Of a DNA stretch of 64,000 nucleotides, positions 9,268 to 17,984 are shown piece by piece. The notes beneath the pieces were generated by a model. That model saw nothing but the letters and a program-made list of their open reading frames with translations, was not told where the DNA came from and did not search any database. A program made the translations under genes and the position numbers. How positions within the stretch are numbered: position 1 is the first letter of the stretch; each line of letters begins with the position of its first letter. Source of the stretch: an uncultured delta proteobacterium (GTDB lineage: Bacteria; Desulfobacterota; Desulfovibrionia; Desulfovibrionales; Desulfovibrionaceae); NCBI GenBank assembly GCA_903835685.1, contig CAILNX010000017.1, positions 1 to 64,000 on the forward strand. The letters run 5' to 3'.

Positions 9268-9846
9268 TCAGGACGGCGCCAGGCCCGTTTCAGCGGCCAC
9301 GGCGCGCGCAAGCTCCCGGGCGTAGCGCTCGGCCTCGCTGTACAGGCACCCGCAATACTGCTGGCGATAGAGCCCCCACTCCTTGGACCGGGTCACTCCC
9401 TCTTTCCAGCCCTCCCGGAAATCCTGGTACAGGAAATCCAGGCCCTGGGCCTGGGCCGCCGCGAGTCCGGCCTGCCGGATGGCCTCGTGCTTCTGGTACT
9501 TGCTGTACAGCAGGGAGGTGGTGAAGGCCGTAAACCCCATCTCCCGGGCCGCCCGGGCCGTGGGCTCCAGGCGCAGGGCGTAGCAGGGGGGGCAGCGCTC
9601 CTCCTCCCGGCCGGTCACGGCCTGGAAAAAGACCCGGGGCTGGTACTCCGCGTCCGGGAAGAGCACCGGGATGTCCAAAAGGCGCGCCGCCTGGAGCAGG
9701 GTCTCCCGGCGGCGCAGATATTCGGTCAGGGGATGGATGTTGGGATTAGAGAAGTACCCGGTCACCTCGAATCCCTGGGCCTTTAAGGCCGACACCGGCA
9801 CGATGGCGCAGGGGCCGCAGCACAGGTGCACGAGGACGCGGGCCAT
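9268..9846 (-). CDS. queH: Epoxyqueuosine reductase QueH
   Basis: Catalyses the last step of queuosine tRNA modification, reduction of epoxyqueuosine, as the non-cobalamin alternative to QueG. The 192-residue product has the family's cysteine pattern: LCCGPCA at residues 9-14, CPPCYALR near 80 and QQYCGCLYSE near 155, which hold an iron-sulfur cluster and a metal. The gene lies 3 bp after rng and 18 bp before hemW, so it is translated within one operon. Confidence 0.92.
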   Translation of the reverse strand: MARVLVHLCCGPCAIVPVSALKAQGFEVTGYFSNPNIHPLTEYLRRRETLLQAARLLDIPVLFPDAEYQPRVFFQAVTGREEERCPPCYALRLEPTARAAREMGFTAFTTSLLYSKYQKHEAIRQAGLAAAQAQGLDFLYQDFREGWKEGVTRSKEWGLYRQQYCGCLYSEAERYARELARAVAAETGLAPS

Positions 9847-9849
9847 GGC

Positions 9850-11313
9850 TCACTTGGCCTGGATGTTGATCTTGCGCTCGAAGCGGCGCTCCAGCTCCTG
9901 CAGGGTCTCCCGCTTGTGGTTGAGCAGGTGCATGGCCGTCTCCATGGCGGTCTCGTAGACCAGGGCCGTGTCCGTCCCGTGCTTGCCGCGCAGGAGCCGG
10001 TGGATGTCTTTTAAGGCCTGGACCGACTGCCATTCCATGTTCCGGCGGATGCCCGTGCCCTGGCAGCAGGGGCAGGGCTCGGTGGAAAGCGATATGGCCG
10101 AGGAGCCCAGGCGCTGGCGGATGACCTCCAGGAGGCCAAAGGGCGAGATGCGGCCGCAGTCCGTGCGCGCCCGGTCGTTTTTCAGCGCGGTCTTTAAGGT
10201 CTTTTCCACTTCCCGGCAGTGCTTGGGGTCCTTCATCTCGATGAAGTCCACCACGATCTGGCCGCCGATGTCCCGGAGCATGAGCTGGTGGGCGATCTCC
10301 TCGGCCGCTTCCTGGTTGGTTTTCAGGGCCATGGCCTTGAAATTCTTCTCGCCCCCGATCTTGCCGGAGTTGATGTCCACGGCCATGAGGGCTTCGGTCT
10401 GATCAAAGACCAGGCGGCCCCCCGAGGGCAGGGTCACTTCCCGGCCGCAGACCTGCTCGATCTGCTTGACCAGGTTGAAGCGCTCCCAGAGGTTCTTGTC
10501 CGTGTCCGCATGCACCTTGACCAGGCCCGCGCGGCGGGGGAAGGCCACGGCCGCGAATTCCGTGACCTGCTCGGCGGTCTCGGCGTCGTCCAGCCAGATT
10601 TCGGTCACTTCCGGGGACAGGTAGTCGCGCACGGCCCGGGCGGCCAGGTTCAGCTCCTTGTATACTTGGCAGGGGGCCTTATCGATCTGGGCTTTTTTGC
10701 GGATGTCCGTCCACACCCGGCTCAAGTACTTGAAGTCCTGGGAGATGCGCTGCTTGCTTAAGCCCGTGGACACCGTGCGCACGATGACCCCGATGCCCGG
10801 GTCCGGGGTGATGTGCTCGAACATGGATTTGAGCCGGGCGCGCTCGGTCTCGTCCTCCACCTTGCGCGAAACCCCGAGTTGCTCCCGGCCCGGGGTGAGC
10901 ACCAGGTAGCGGCCGGGCAGGGAGATGTAGGAGGTCAGGAAGGCCCCCTTCTTGCCCGTGGGCTCCTTGACCACCTGGACCAGGATTTCCTGGCCGGGCT
11001 TGAGCACCTTTTGCAGGGGCGGATACTTGGCCCCTTTGCGCAGGGGATAGGAGCCCGTGTAGTATTCGGGATGGATTTCATCCACCTGGAGGAAGCCGTT
11101 GCGTTCGGCCCCGTAGTTGATGAAGGCGGCTTGCAGGGCCGGGTCGATGTTGTGGATGTACCCCTTGTAGATGTTGCCCCGGGTCTTTTCCTGGTGCAGC
11201 ATTTCCACGTAGTATTCCAGGACCCGTCCTTCCTCGGCGATGAGCACTTCCACCTGTTCGCCGGGCAGGACACTGATGAACATTTTTTGACGTTTTTTTA
11301 CGATGGCGGTCAT
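9850..11313 (-). CDS. rng: Ribonuclease E/G
   Basis: A single-strand endoribonuclease for rRNA maturation and mRNA turnover. The 487-residue product has the S1 RNA-binding domain (about 40-125, with GNIYKGYIHNIDPALQAAFI), the DNase I-like catalytic core with metal-binding DQTEALMAVDINSGK, and the zinc-link CPCCQGTG near residue 420. The length is that of RNase G; the large C-terminal scaffold of RNase E is absent. It is the first gene of the rng-queH-hemW run. Confidence 0.93.
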   Translation of the reverse strand: MTAIVKKRQKMFISVLPGEQVEVLIAEEGRVLEYYVEMLHQEKTRGNIYKGYIHNIDPALQAAFINYGAERNGFLQVDEIHPEYYTGSYPLRKGAKYPPLQKVLKPGQEILVQVVKEPTGKKGAFLTSYISLPGRYLVLTPGREQLGVSRKVEDETERARLKSMFEHITPDPGIGVIVRTVSTGLSKQRISQDFKYLSRVWTDIRKKAQIDKAPCQVYKELNLAARAVRDYLSPEVTEIWLDDAETAEQVTEFAAVAFPRRAGLVKVHADTDKNLWERFNLVKQIEQVCGREVTLPSGGRLVFDQTEALMAVDINSGKIGGEKNFKAMALKTNQEAAEEIAHQLMLRDIGGQIVVDFIEMKDPKHCREVEKTLKTALKNDRARTDCGRISPFGLLEVIRQRLGSSAISLSTEPCPCCQGTGIRRNMEWQSVQALKDIHRLLRGKHGTDTALVYETAMETAMHLLNHKRETLQELERRFERKINIQAK

Positions 11314-11366
11314 TGGTTCCTCATGAGCGAAAATTTTTGAAATGTATGCAAACGCACAGGCGTTCG

Positions 11367-12335
11367 TCAGCGTTGGATCGGGCCGTAAAAGCCCCGTGAA
11401 TCAGGGTCGCCTGCCCCCCTATCCGCGATGCGGCCCGCCTCGAGCAGTTCGGCCAGGGCCGAGGCCACCAGGCGGGGGGGCGCTCCCAGGCCCAGGGCCA
11501 ACTGCGTCGCGGTCTGGGGCCGCCGGGCCAGGGAGGAGGCAATCATATCCTGGAGTTCGGCAAATCTCAAATCGCCCCGTTCGCCCTGATCCGAGGCCGG
11601 AGTCGGGGCTGGGGCCGCGCCCTGGCCCAGGGCCTTGCGCCAGGCGGCCAGGGTGTCCTGGTCCACGGCCCGGGCCGTGGGCAGGGTGCCGGGCCGGGTC
11701 AAGGTGACCACGTCCACCCGGTCCGGGCCAAGCTCCGGGATGAAGGCCGCCAGGGCCTCCAGGTTGGCCGCAGTGTCGTTTACTCCATGCACCAGCAGGA
11801 TTTCCAGGTACAGCCGCCCGGCAAAACCGGCCCGGAAATCCAGGAGCCCCTGGCGCAGGCCGTCTAGGGTCAGGTCCGCATGGGGGCGGCTTACGGCCGC
11901 GAACTCTGCGGGAACCAGGGTGTCCAGGGAGGGCAGGACCACCTCGGCCTGGGCCAGGTCCTGGCGCACGGCCGGGTCGGACAGGAGCGTGGAATTGGTC
12001 AGCACGGCCGTGGGCACGTCCGGAAACAGGGCCTTGGCTCCGGCCAGGATGGCCGAAAGCTCCAGATTCAAGCAGGGCTCGCCGCTCCCGCCCAGGGTGA
12101 TGTGGTCCAGGGGCGGCCCATTCTGATTCTTGAACTGGTCCTTGAACTGGGCCAGTTCCTTAAGCAGGACCTGGGCCGGGACGTACGGCCCGCGCGAGAG
12201 CGTCAGGACCCGGGTGGCCCCGACCTCGCAGTAGACGCAGTCCAGGGAGCAGATCTTGGCCCCCAGAAGGTCCAGGCCCAGGGAGCGTCCCAGGCGGCCG
12301 GACAGGACCGGCCCGAAAATGTGCGTATAGGCCAT
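11367..12335 (-). CDS. Radical SAM protein of the wyosine-synthase-like type
   Basis: A 322-residue radical SAM protein. The cluster motif is CSLDCVYCEVG (CxxxCxxC), followed by the SAM-binding GGSGEP. It resembles the COG0731 group of archaeal wyosine enzymes, which in bacteria is of unknown function. Residues 245 to the end form an extra region with a winged-helix-like segment (TATQLALGLGAPPRLVASALAEL, here quoted only in part as TATQLALGLGAPP). The start at MAYTHIFGP is supported by the family N-terminus; the upstream open frame is antisense to trmI. It is divergent from trmI with about 60 bp between the two starts. Confidence 0.82.
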   Translation of the reverse strand: MAYTHIFGPVLSGRLGRSLGLDLLGAKICSLDCVYCEVGATRVLTLSRGPYVPAQVLLKELAQFKDQFKNQNGPPLDHITLGGSGEPCLNLELSAILAGAKALFPDVPTAVLTNSTLLSDPAVRQDLAQAEVVLPSLDTLVPAEFAAVSRPHADLTLDGLRQGLLDFRAGFAGRLYLEILLVHGVNDTAANLEALAAFIPELGPDRVDVVTLTRPGTLPTARAVDQDTLAAWRKALGQGAAPAPTPASDQGERGDLRFAELQDMIASSLARRPQTATQLALGLGAPPRLVASALAELLEAGRIADRGAGDPDSRGFYGPIQR

Positions 12336-12395
12336 GCTTGACTTCCCCTGTCGCCCGCCGTAGGGCTGGGGTCCTTTTTCCTTGGGAGGTGACGG

Positions 12396-13271
12396 ATGAC
12401 GGTTGAACCCGGACAAGTGGTACTGTTCCTGGGGCCTACAGGCAAGCGATATTTGCGCATGCTGGAGGCTGGAGCCCAGTTGCACACCCATCACGGTTTT
12501 CTGGAGATGGACGCAGCGGCCGAGGCCGGGTTCGGGGCCACCATCCCGACCCACAAGGGAACCCCCTACACCATGATCAAGCCCACCATCTATGATTTGA
12601 TCAAGGGCGTGAAGCGGGCCACCCAGATCATGTACCCCAAGGAGATCGCCTACACCCTGGTCAAGATGGGCATCGGCCCGGGCACCAAGGTCATCGAGGC
12701 GGGCAGCGGCTCGGGCGGGTTCACCGTGGCCCTGGCCTACTACGTGGGTGACACGGGCAAGGTCTACACCCACGAGCGCCGGGACGATTTCTTCAAGCTC
12801 ACCGGCCAGAACCTGGCCCGCTACGGCCTGTCCCACCGGGTGGAGCAGTTCCAGCAGGACATCGAGGAGGGCTTTGCGGTCACGGGCGCGGACTGCCTGT
12901 TCCTGGACGTGCGCACGCCCTGGGACTACCTTGCGCACATCCCCAAGGCCGTGATCCCCGGGGCCATGCTCGGCTTTCTTTTGCCCACCACCAACCAGGT
13001 CCAGGACCTTTTGCTCGGGCTGGAGCAGGGGCCGTTCTCGGACGTGGAGGTGCTGGAGATCCTCATCCGGCGCTACAAGACCGTGCCCCAGCGCCTGCGG
13101 CCCGACGACCGCATGGTGGCCCACACGGGATTCCTGATTTTCGCCCGCTGTCTGGCCGAAGTGAAGGCCCCCGGGGTGAAGTTCAAGTCTAAGGACGACG
13201 AGGAGACGGCGGACGAGGGCCAGACCGAAAGCCAGCCCACGGAACAGGACAGGGACGAAAGCGGGGAATAG
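12396..13271 (+). CDS. trmI: tRNA (adenine-N1)-methyltransferase
   Basis: Methylates A58 in the T loop of tRNAs. The 291-residue product has the TrmI N-terminal barrel and a Rossmann methyltransferase core with SAM-binding IEAGSGSGGFT near residue 108, and the pre-core segment TYPKEI-type motif (here MYPKEIAY). The last 40 residues are acidic and low in complexity. GGGAGGTGA lies just before the ATG. It is followed by a hairpin shared with the converging FKBP gene. Confidence 0.92.
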   Translation: MTVEPGQVVLFLGPTGKRYLRMLEAGAQLHTHHGFLEMDAAAEAGFGATIPTHKGTPYTMIKPTIYDLIKGVKRATQIMYPKEIAYTLVKMGIGPGTKVIEAGSGSGGFTVALAYYVGDTGKVYTHERRDDFFKLTGQNLARYGLSHRVEQFQQDIEEGFAVTGADCLFLDVRTPWDYLAHIPKAVIPGAMLGFLLPTTNQVQDLLLGLEQGPFSDVEVLEILIRRYKTVPQRLRPDDRMVAHTGFLIFARCLAEVKAPGVKFKSKDDEETADEGQTESQPTEQDRDESGE

Positions 13272-13293
13272 CCCGACCTTGACCATTGCACGA

Positions 13294-13329
13294 AAAAAGG
13301 GCTCCCACCGCCAGGTGGAAGCCCTTTTT
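13294..13329. terminator. Bidirectional terminator between trmI and the FKBP gene
   Basis: A long stem (AAAAAGGGCT/CCACC side pairing with GGTGGAAGCCCTTTTT) around a GCCA loop, flanked by A residues on one side and T residues on the other. It lies between two converging stop codons and can terminate both transcripts. Confidence 0.8.
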
Positions 13330-13348
13330 GTTTCCGCCGCGTCAGCGG

Positions 13349-14170
13349 TTATTTCTTCTTCTCGGCCTTGGCTTCAGCCTTGGCCGCGTCCTTCTTAACT
13401 TCGGGCTTGGCCGCAGGCTTGACCGCAGGCTCGGCCGCCAGGGACGGCTCCTTCTCGCCGGTGATCTCGGTGAGCTCCAGGTCGAAGACCAGCACGGAAT
13501 TGGGGGCGATGTTCGGACCGGCCTGCTTGTCCCCGTAGGCCAGCTCCGAGGGGATGACCACCTGGAACTTGGAGCCCACTTCCATGAGCTGCAGGGCCTC
13601 GGCGAATCCGGGGATCACGCCGCCCACCGGGAACTTGGCGGGCTGGTTGCGGGCGTAGCTGGAGTCGAACTCCGTGCCGTTGATGAGCGCCCCGCGGTAG
13701 TGGACCATGACCACGTCCTCGGGCTTGGGCTTGGGACCCGAGCCCTTGGTGATGACCTTGTACTGCAGGCCGCTCTTGGTGGTGACCACCCCTTCCTTCT
13801 TCTTGTTCTCTTCCAGGAACTTGGCCCCGTCGGCCTTGTTCTGTTCGCCGACTGTCTTCATCTTCTCGTTCTCCATGGCCTGCTTGGCCATCATCTCGGT
13901 CTGCATGGACTGCATGGCCTCCTGGAGGTCCTTGTCAGCCACCAGGGGCTTGGCCCCGGACAGGGAGTCCTTGATGCCCTGGGCCACCAGGTCCGGGTTC
14001 AGCTTGAAGGGAAAGGACTGGAGGTTGCCCGCGATGTCCATGCCGATGCCGTAGCTGATCTTGTCTTCACGGGTTTTCACGTCCAGGGTCGGGGCGGCCT
14101 CTTTGCTCGAACCGCAGGCCGGAAGGCCCAGGATCAAGGCGGCCAGGGCCGCCATGCACAATTTCTTCAT
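13349..14170 (-). CDS. FKBP-type peptidyl-prolyl isomerase lipoprotein
   Basis: Catalyses proline cis-trans isomerisation on secreted proteins. The 273-residue product has a lipoprotein signal (MKKLCMAALAAL... ending LPACGSS, Cys22 the likely lipidated residue), an FkpA/Mip-type helical N-terminal dimerisation domain (about 35-130), the FKBP domain (about 140-235, with VMVHYRGALINGTEFDSS and GVIPGFAEAL) and a 35-residue Lys/Ala/Glu-rich tail. The start was chosen at the signal peptide, with GGAGA upstream; a longer frame adds residues with no signal character. Confidence 0.92.
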   Translation of the reverse strand: MKKLCMAALAALILGLPACGSSKEAAPTLDVKTREDKISYGIGMDIAGNLQSFPFKLNPDLVAQGIKDSLSGAKPLVADKDLQEAMQSMQTEMMAKQAMENEKMKTVGEQNKADGAKFLEENKKKEGVVTTKSGLQYKVITKGSGPKPKPEDVVMVHYRGALINGTEFDSSYARNQPAKFPVGGVIPGFAEALQLMEVGSKFQVVIPSELAYGDKQAGPNIAPNSVLVFDLELTEITGEKEPSLAAEPAVKPAAKPEVKKDAAKAEAKAEKKK

Positions 14171-14359
14171 CAGATTCTCCTTGATGTTTCTCTTTATGGC
14201 CGAGCGTCTCGTGTCCGCATGAGAGCACAATCCGCCGAGTCTGCACCGCGCCTGTGTAGTCCAGGACAGCCCCAGGAGCAAGAAATTTCTGTCCGGGTCC
14301 GGGCCAGGCAAGGGGCCAAAGGCCGGTTTTCGGTCTGAAATCCTGGCGGCTTCCCCGGT

Positions 14360-15784
14360 TCAGTAGAAAATCAGGGTGATCAGCCCGAAAAGCGGGAGGA
14401 GGATGGCTCCGGACCAGGCCAGGTACCCGAAGAAGCTGGGCATGGGCACGCCCTGGCCCTCGGCCATGGACCGGACCATGAAATTCGGGGCGTTGCCGAT
14501 GTAGGAGTTGGCCCCCATGAACACCGCGCCGCTGGAGATGGCCGCCAGGGTGGCCGGGGCCTCGCGCATGAGCTGCTGCGCGTCCCCCCCGGCCGTGTGG
14601 AAGAAGACCAGGTAGGTGGGGGCGTTGTCCAGGAAGCTGGAGAGCAGGCCGGTGAGCCAGAAATACAGGGCGTTCACCGGCTGGCCCCCATGCGTCACCA
14701 GGCCGACCACCCCGGCCAGAGTCCCCGAGGTTCCGGCCTGGAGCATGGCCATGGCCGGGATCATGCTCGCGAAGATGCCGAAGAAGAGCGTGCCCACCTC
14801 GATCATGGGCTCCCAGGAGAAGTCGTTGTCCCGGCGGACCCGGGCCGGAGTCAGGCGCAGGGAGAGCCAGCAGAAGGCCAGGAGCAGGGCGTCCCGGACC
14901 AGGCCCTGGGCCGGAAGGCGGACAGAGAAGAGGGTCAGGCCCGCGTCCGGGGTCCACAGGCCGCTTCCAAGCACCGCAGCCACCACCCCGAGCAAAAGGA
15001 TCAGGTTGATCCCGCCTTCAAGGCCCAGCCTTTCCGCGGGCTGATCCGCGCCAGGCCCTTGCGGCCGACCCTCCCGGGCGAAAAGCCAGGTATCCAGGCC
15101 GAAGTACAGGGCCAGCAGCGTTCCGGCCAGGAACAGGGTTTGGGTCAGGAGGTGGGTGAAGGGCCAGAAAAAGGACACGCCCTGGAGAAACCCCAGGAAC
15201 AGGGGTGGATCGCCCAAGGGGGTCAGGGCCCCCCCGATGTTGGCCACCAGGAAGATGAAGAAGACCACGCTGTGCGCCCGGTAGCGGCGAAGGGCGTTGG
15301 CCTGGAGCAGGGGCCGGATCAGGAGCATGGCCGCGCCCGTGGTCCCCATCCACCCGGCCAGAACCGTGCCCACCAAAAGGATGAGCGTGTTCACCCGGGG
15401 CGTGCCCGAAAGCGTCCCGGTCAGGCGCACCCCTCCGGCCACGGTGAACAGGGTGAGCAGCAGGATGAGGAAGGGGAGGTATTCCAGGAGCATGGTGTGC
15501 AGAAAGGCGAACAGGGCCAGGGCCATCCCCTGGGTCACGGCCAGGGGAAAAAGGGCGGCCAGGGCCCAGAACACGGCCACCTTGCCCGAGTGGCGGCGCC
15601 ACAGGCCGGGCCAGACCAGGGGCAGGACGGCGATGGACAGGAGCATGCCCGCAAAGGGCCAGGCCCAGGCCAGGCCGAGGACTGCGCCGTCCAGGTGCGG
15701 GGCGTCCCCGGAAGCCAGGGCTGGCCCGGCGATGAAAAGGGCCAGGGTGGCCAGGAGCGCGAACAGGCGGGGGGCTCGAAACAC
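14360..15784 (-). CDS. Sodium:proton antiporter-like ion transporter
   Basis: A 474-residue inner-membrane protein with about 12 hydrophobic segments, of the ion transporter superfamily that includes NhaD and the citrate/arsenite carriers. Recognisable features are the AGWMGTTGAAMLLIRPLL segment and GGALTPLGDPPLFLGF, which form the paired substrate hairpins in this family. The substrate cannot be read from sequence; Na+/H+ exchange is the usual assignment. GTG start with GGAG six bases upstream. It lies 28 bp after the universal stress protein gene and is probably cotranscribed with it. Confidence 0.75.
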   Translation of the reverse strand: MFRAPRLFALLATLALFIAGPALASGDAPHLDGAVLGLAWAWPFAGMLLSIAVLPLVWPGLWRRHSGKVAVFWALAALFPLAVTQGMALALFAFLHTMLLEYLPFLILLLTLFTVAGGVRLTGTLSGTPRVNTLILLVGTVLAGWMGTTGAAMLLIRPLLQANALRRYRAHSVVFFIFLVANIGGALTPLGDPPLFLGFLQGVSFFWPFTHLLTQTLFLAGTLLALYFGLDTWLFAREGRPQGPGADQPAERLGLEGGINLILLLGVVAAVLGSGLWTPDAGLTLFSVRLPAQGLVRDALLLAFCWLSLRLTPARVRRDNDFSWEPMIEVGTLFFGIFASMIPAMAMLQAGTSGTLAGVVGLVTHGGQPVNALYFWLTGLLSSFLDNAPTYLVFFHTAGGDAQQLMREAPATLAAISSGAVFMGANSYIGNAPNFMVRSMAEGQGVPMPSFFGYLAWSGAILLPLFGLITLIFY

Positions 15785-15812
15785 GGGATGCTCCGGAATG
15801 CGGGGGCTGCGG

Positions 15813-16235
15813 TCAGCGGATCAGGAGTACCGGGCAGTGCGCCCCGTGCTGGACCCCGTGGGACACGCTGCCCAGAAGCAGCCCGGCCAGGTCCGAGCGG
15901 CCCCGGGTCCCGAGCAGGATGAGGTCGCAGCCCTCCTCCTCGGCCACGGCCAGGATGGCCTGGACCGGGTGGCCTTCCTCCAGCCGTTCGCGGAAATTCA
16001 TGCTCGCGGCGCGGAACATGGTGCGGAAGGGGAGCATGACCGCGTCCTCCTCCACGGAAATTTCCTGGTCCACCTGGTCCCGGGCCTGGCCCCCGATCAA
16101 GAGGGGCACGGGATCGTAGACGTTCAGAAGAACATAGGAGGCCTGGTCCTCGCCAGCATGGGCCAGGGCGAATTCCGCAGCCTTGAGGGAGGCGGCCGAG
16201 CCATTCACGGGCAGGAGAATGTTGCGAAAACGCAT
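15813..16235 (-). CDS. Universal stress protein, UspA family
   Basis: A 140-residue single-domain Usp. The ATP-binding signature G-x2-G-x9-G-S is intact (GTRGRSDLAGLLLGSVSHG), so it probably belongs to the nucleotide-binding Usp class. The start at MRFRNILLPVNGS is preceded by GGAGG. It heads a two-gene run with the downstream transporter and is divergent from the nuo operon. Confidence 0.9.
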   Translation of the reverse strand: MRFRNILLPVNGSAASLKAAEFALAHAGEDQASYVLLNVYDPVPLLIGGQARDQVDQEISVEEDAVMLPFRTMFRAASMNFRERLEEGHPVQAILAVAEEEGCDLILLGTRGRSDLAGLLLGSVSHGVQHGAHCPVLLIR

Positions 16236-16399
16236 GGGCCTCCACCTTGGTTGGGAACGATGGGCAAGTCGCCGGGACCATAAGGGCAAAAAGGGAAATA
16301 CGCCAGGAGGCCGGAACGGGCAACTCCCGCGACCTCTGTATATGGTTATGCGCCACCTTCCAGGCCCTTGGAAGCACCGGGTTTTTTTTCAAAAAGGGG

Positions 16400-16428
16400 T
16401 TGACGGGAAACTGGCACTCAGGTTAAGG
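16400..16428 (+). promoter_or_regulatory. Candidate promoter of the nuo operon
   Basis: TTGACG (16400-16405) and TTAAGG (16423-16428) are separated by 17 bases and lie about 75 bases before the nuoA start. The -35 is good, the -10 weak. The same stretch contains TGGCAC, but a sigma-54 -12 element is not convincing. Confidence 0.4.
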
Positions 16429-16502
16429 GCTGATGAAACTTCGTCATAGGCCCCCTGTCTCTTCTCATTTGAGCCCCCAACCGATGTGGAGGTGGGCATA
16501 TT

Positions 16503-16880
16503 ATGGTCTTCACCTGGCTCCATTTGGCGATTCTTGTGTTCTTTCTGGTGGGCATCGTTTTCGCCGGGGTCCCGCTTCTGGGCTCCCTGCTGGTGGCCCC
16601 TCGGTTCACGGGCGGGGACATCGGCATGCCGTACGAGTGCGGCATGCGCCCCTACGGCGATTCCTGGATGCGCTTTGGCATCAACTACTACATCTACGCC
16701 CTGCTGTTTCTGGCCTTTGACGTGGATGTGCTCTACCTCTTCCCGGCTGCGGCCTGGTACGTGAAAGCCCCGGGGTTCATGCCCTTTGTGAAGCTTTTCG
16801 TGTTCATGTTTTTTCTGGTCATGGCCGTGATCTATTTCTGGGCAAAAGGAGTGTTCACGTGGCCCAAGAAACTCTCATAA
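16503..16880 (+). CDS. nuoA: Complex I subunit A
   Basis: Membrane subunit next to the quinone site. The 125-residue product has three hydrophobic helices and the family motif [20 protein letters not shown] between helices 1 and 2, with the acidic [10 protein letters not shown] in helix 2. GGAGGTG lies eight bases before the ATG. It opens the 13-gene nuo operon and overlaps nuoB by 22 bp. Confidence 0.96.
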   Translation: MVFTWLHLAILVFFLVGIVFAGVPLLGSLLVAPRFTGGDIGMPYECGMRPYGDSWMRFGINYYIYALLFLAFDVDVLYLFPAAAWYVKAPGFMPFVKLFVFMFFLVMAVIYFWAKGVFTWPKKLS

Positions 16881-17389
16881 GGCCTGCGGTTCTCGATATC
16901 GAGCGTCCCAAGCTCGATGTCCCCGCGGTCAACACCGTCCTGGACCTGTGCCGGTCCATGTCCCTGTGGCCCATGACCTTTGGTCTGGCCTGCTGCGCCA
17001 TTGAAATGATGGCCGTGGGCATGGCCCGGTTCGACATCGCCCGGTTCGGGGCCGAGGTCTTTCGGCCTTCGGCCCGGCAGTCGGACCTGATGATCGTGGC
17101 TGGGACCGTGACCAAGAAGATGGCCCCGGCCGTGGTCCGGCTCTACGAACAGATGCCCGCGCCCAAATGGGTGCTCTGTCTGGGCAACTGCGCCATTTCC
17201 GGCGGCCCGTTCAAGTTCAAGGGCCAGTATGGCATCGTGGAGGGCGTGGACCAGCTCATCCCGGTGGACGTGTACGTGCCCGGCTGTCCGCCCCGGCCCG
17301 AGGCGCTCCTGGAAGGGCTTTTTGAGATCCAGAAAAAGATCACCGGCAAGAGATGGTGGCCCGTGCCGGCGGGGAGCGAGGAAGCATGA
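16859..17389 (+). CDS. nuoB: Complex I subunit B (N2 cluster)
   Basis: Carries the terminal iron-sulfur cluster N2 that passes electrons to quinone. The 176-residue product has the ligand cysteines in [20 protein letters not shown] and [11 protein letters not shown]. The start is GTG, set by AAAGGAG eight bases upstream within the nuoA 3' end. The stop overlaps the nuoC start as ATGA, indicating coupled translation. Confidence 0.97.
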   Translation: MAQETLIRPAVLDIERPKLDVPAVNTVLDLCRSMSLWPMTFGLACCAIEMMAVGMARFDIARFGAEVFRPSARQSDLMIVAGTVTKKMAPAVVRLYEQMPAPKWVLCLGNCAISGGPFKFKGQYGIVEGVDQLIPVDVYVPGCPPRPEALLEGLFEIQKKITGKRWWPVPAGSEEA

Positions 17390-17952
17390 GCGAGCAGCTG
17401 GCGCGCCGGTTCACGACCTTGTGTCTGGCCAAGGGCGAGTACAAGAAGTCCGGCCAGGCCTGGGTGGCTACCTTAAGCCCCCGGGACCTCCCGGCCGCGG
17501 CCCAGGAGCTTCTGGACGCCGAGTTCCACATCGAGGACGTCTGCGGCCTGGATATTTCCGAAGGGCTCATGGCCGTGTATCATTTTGACCATTTCACCCG
17601 GCCCGGCCGGGTCACCCTGCGGGTTCTGGCGGATCGGGACAAGCCCGAGATTCCGACCATCTCCCACATCTTCCAGGGCGCCAACTGGCACGAGCGGGAA
17701 ACCAACGACTTCTACGGCATCATCTTCACCGGACATCCCAATCTCATCCCTCTGCTGTTGCCCGAGGACGCGGACTTCCACCCCCTGCTCAAGGAGGAGG
17801 CCGCCCGGAAGAACGCGGCCGCCCTTCTGGAAAAGGGCGAGATTCTGGACCAGGCGGCAGGATTCACCCTCTTTGACGCCCCGGTCGCTGACGCTCCCAT
17901 CGAGAGCGGAGCGAGTGGCGAGGGCGAGGCGGCTGGCGAGGGCGGGAAATAG
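17386..17952 (+). CDS. nuoC: Complex I subunit C
   Basis: Peripheral-arm subunit that packs against NuoD. The 188-residue product contains the signature [20 protein letters not shown] near residue 105 and a separate gene for NuoD follows, so C and D are not fused. The last 25 residues are a Gly/Ala/Glu-rich tail. The ATG overlaps the nuoB stop (ATGA). Confidence 0.93.
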   Translation: MSEQLARRFTTLCLAKGEYKKSGQAWVATLSPRDLPAAAQELLDAEFHIEDVCGLDISEGLMAVYHFDHFTRPGRVTLRVLADRDKPEIPTISHIFQGANWHERETNDFYGIIFTGHPNLIPLLLPEDADFHPLLKEEAARKNAAALLEKGEILDQAAGFTLFDAPVADAPIESGASGEGEAAGEGGK

Positions 17953-17984
17953 CCTTTTGACCTTTACAGGGACGTGACACGGCC

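Noticed and set aside
16405-16430. Sigma-54 promoter for nuo (TGGCAC present)
   Set aside because: The -12 element is not a convincing TTGC match and a sigma-70-like pair fits the same stretch better.
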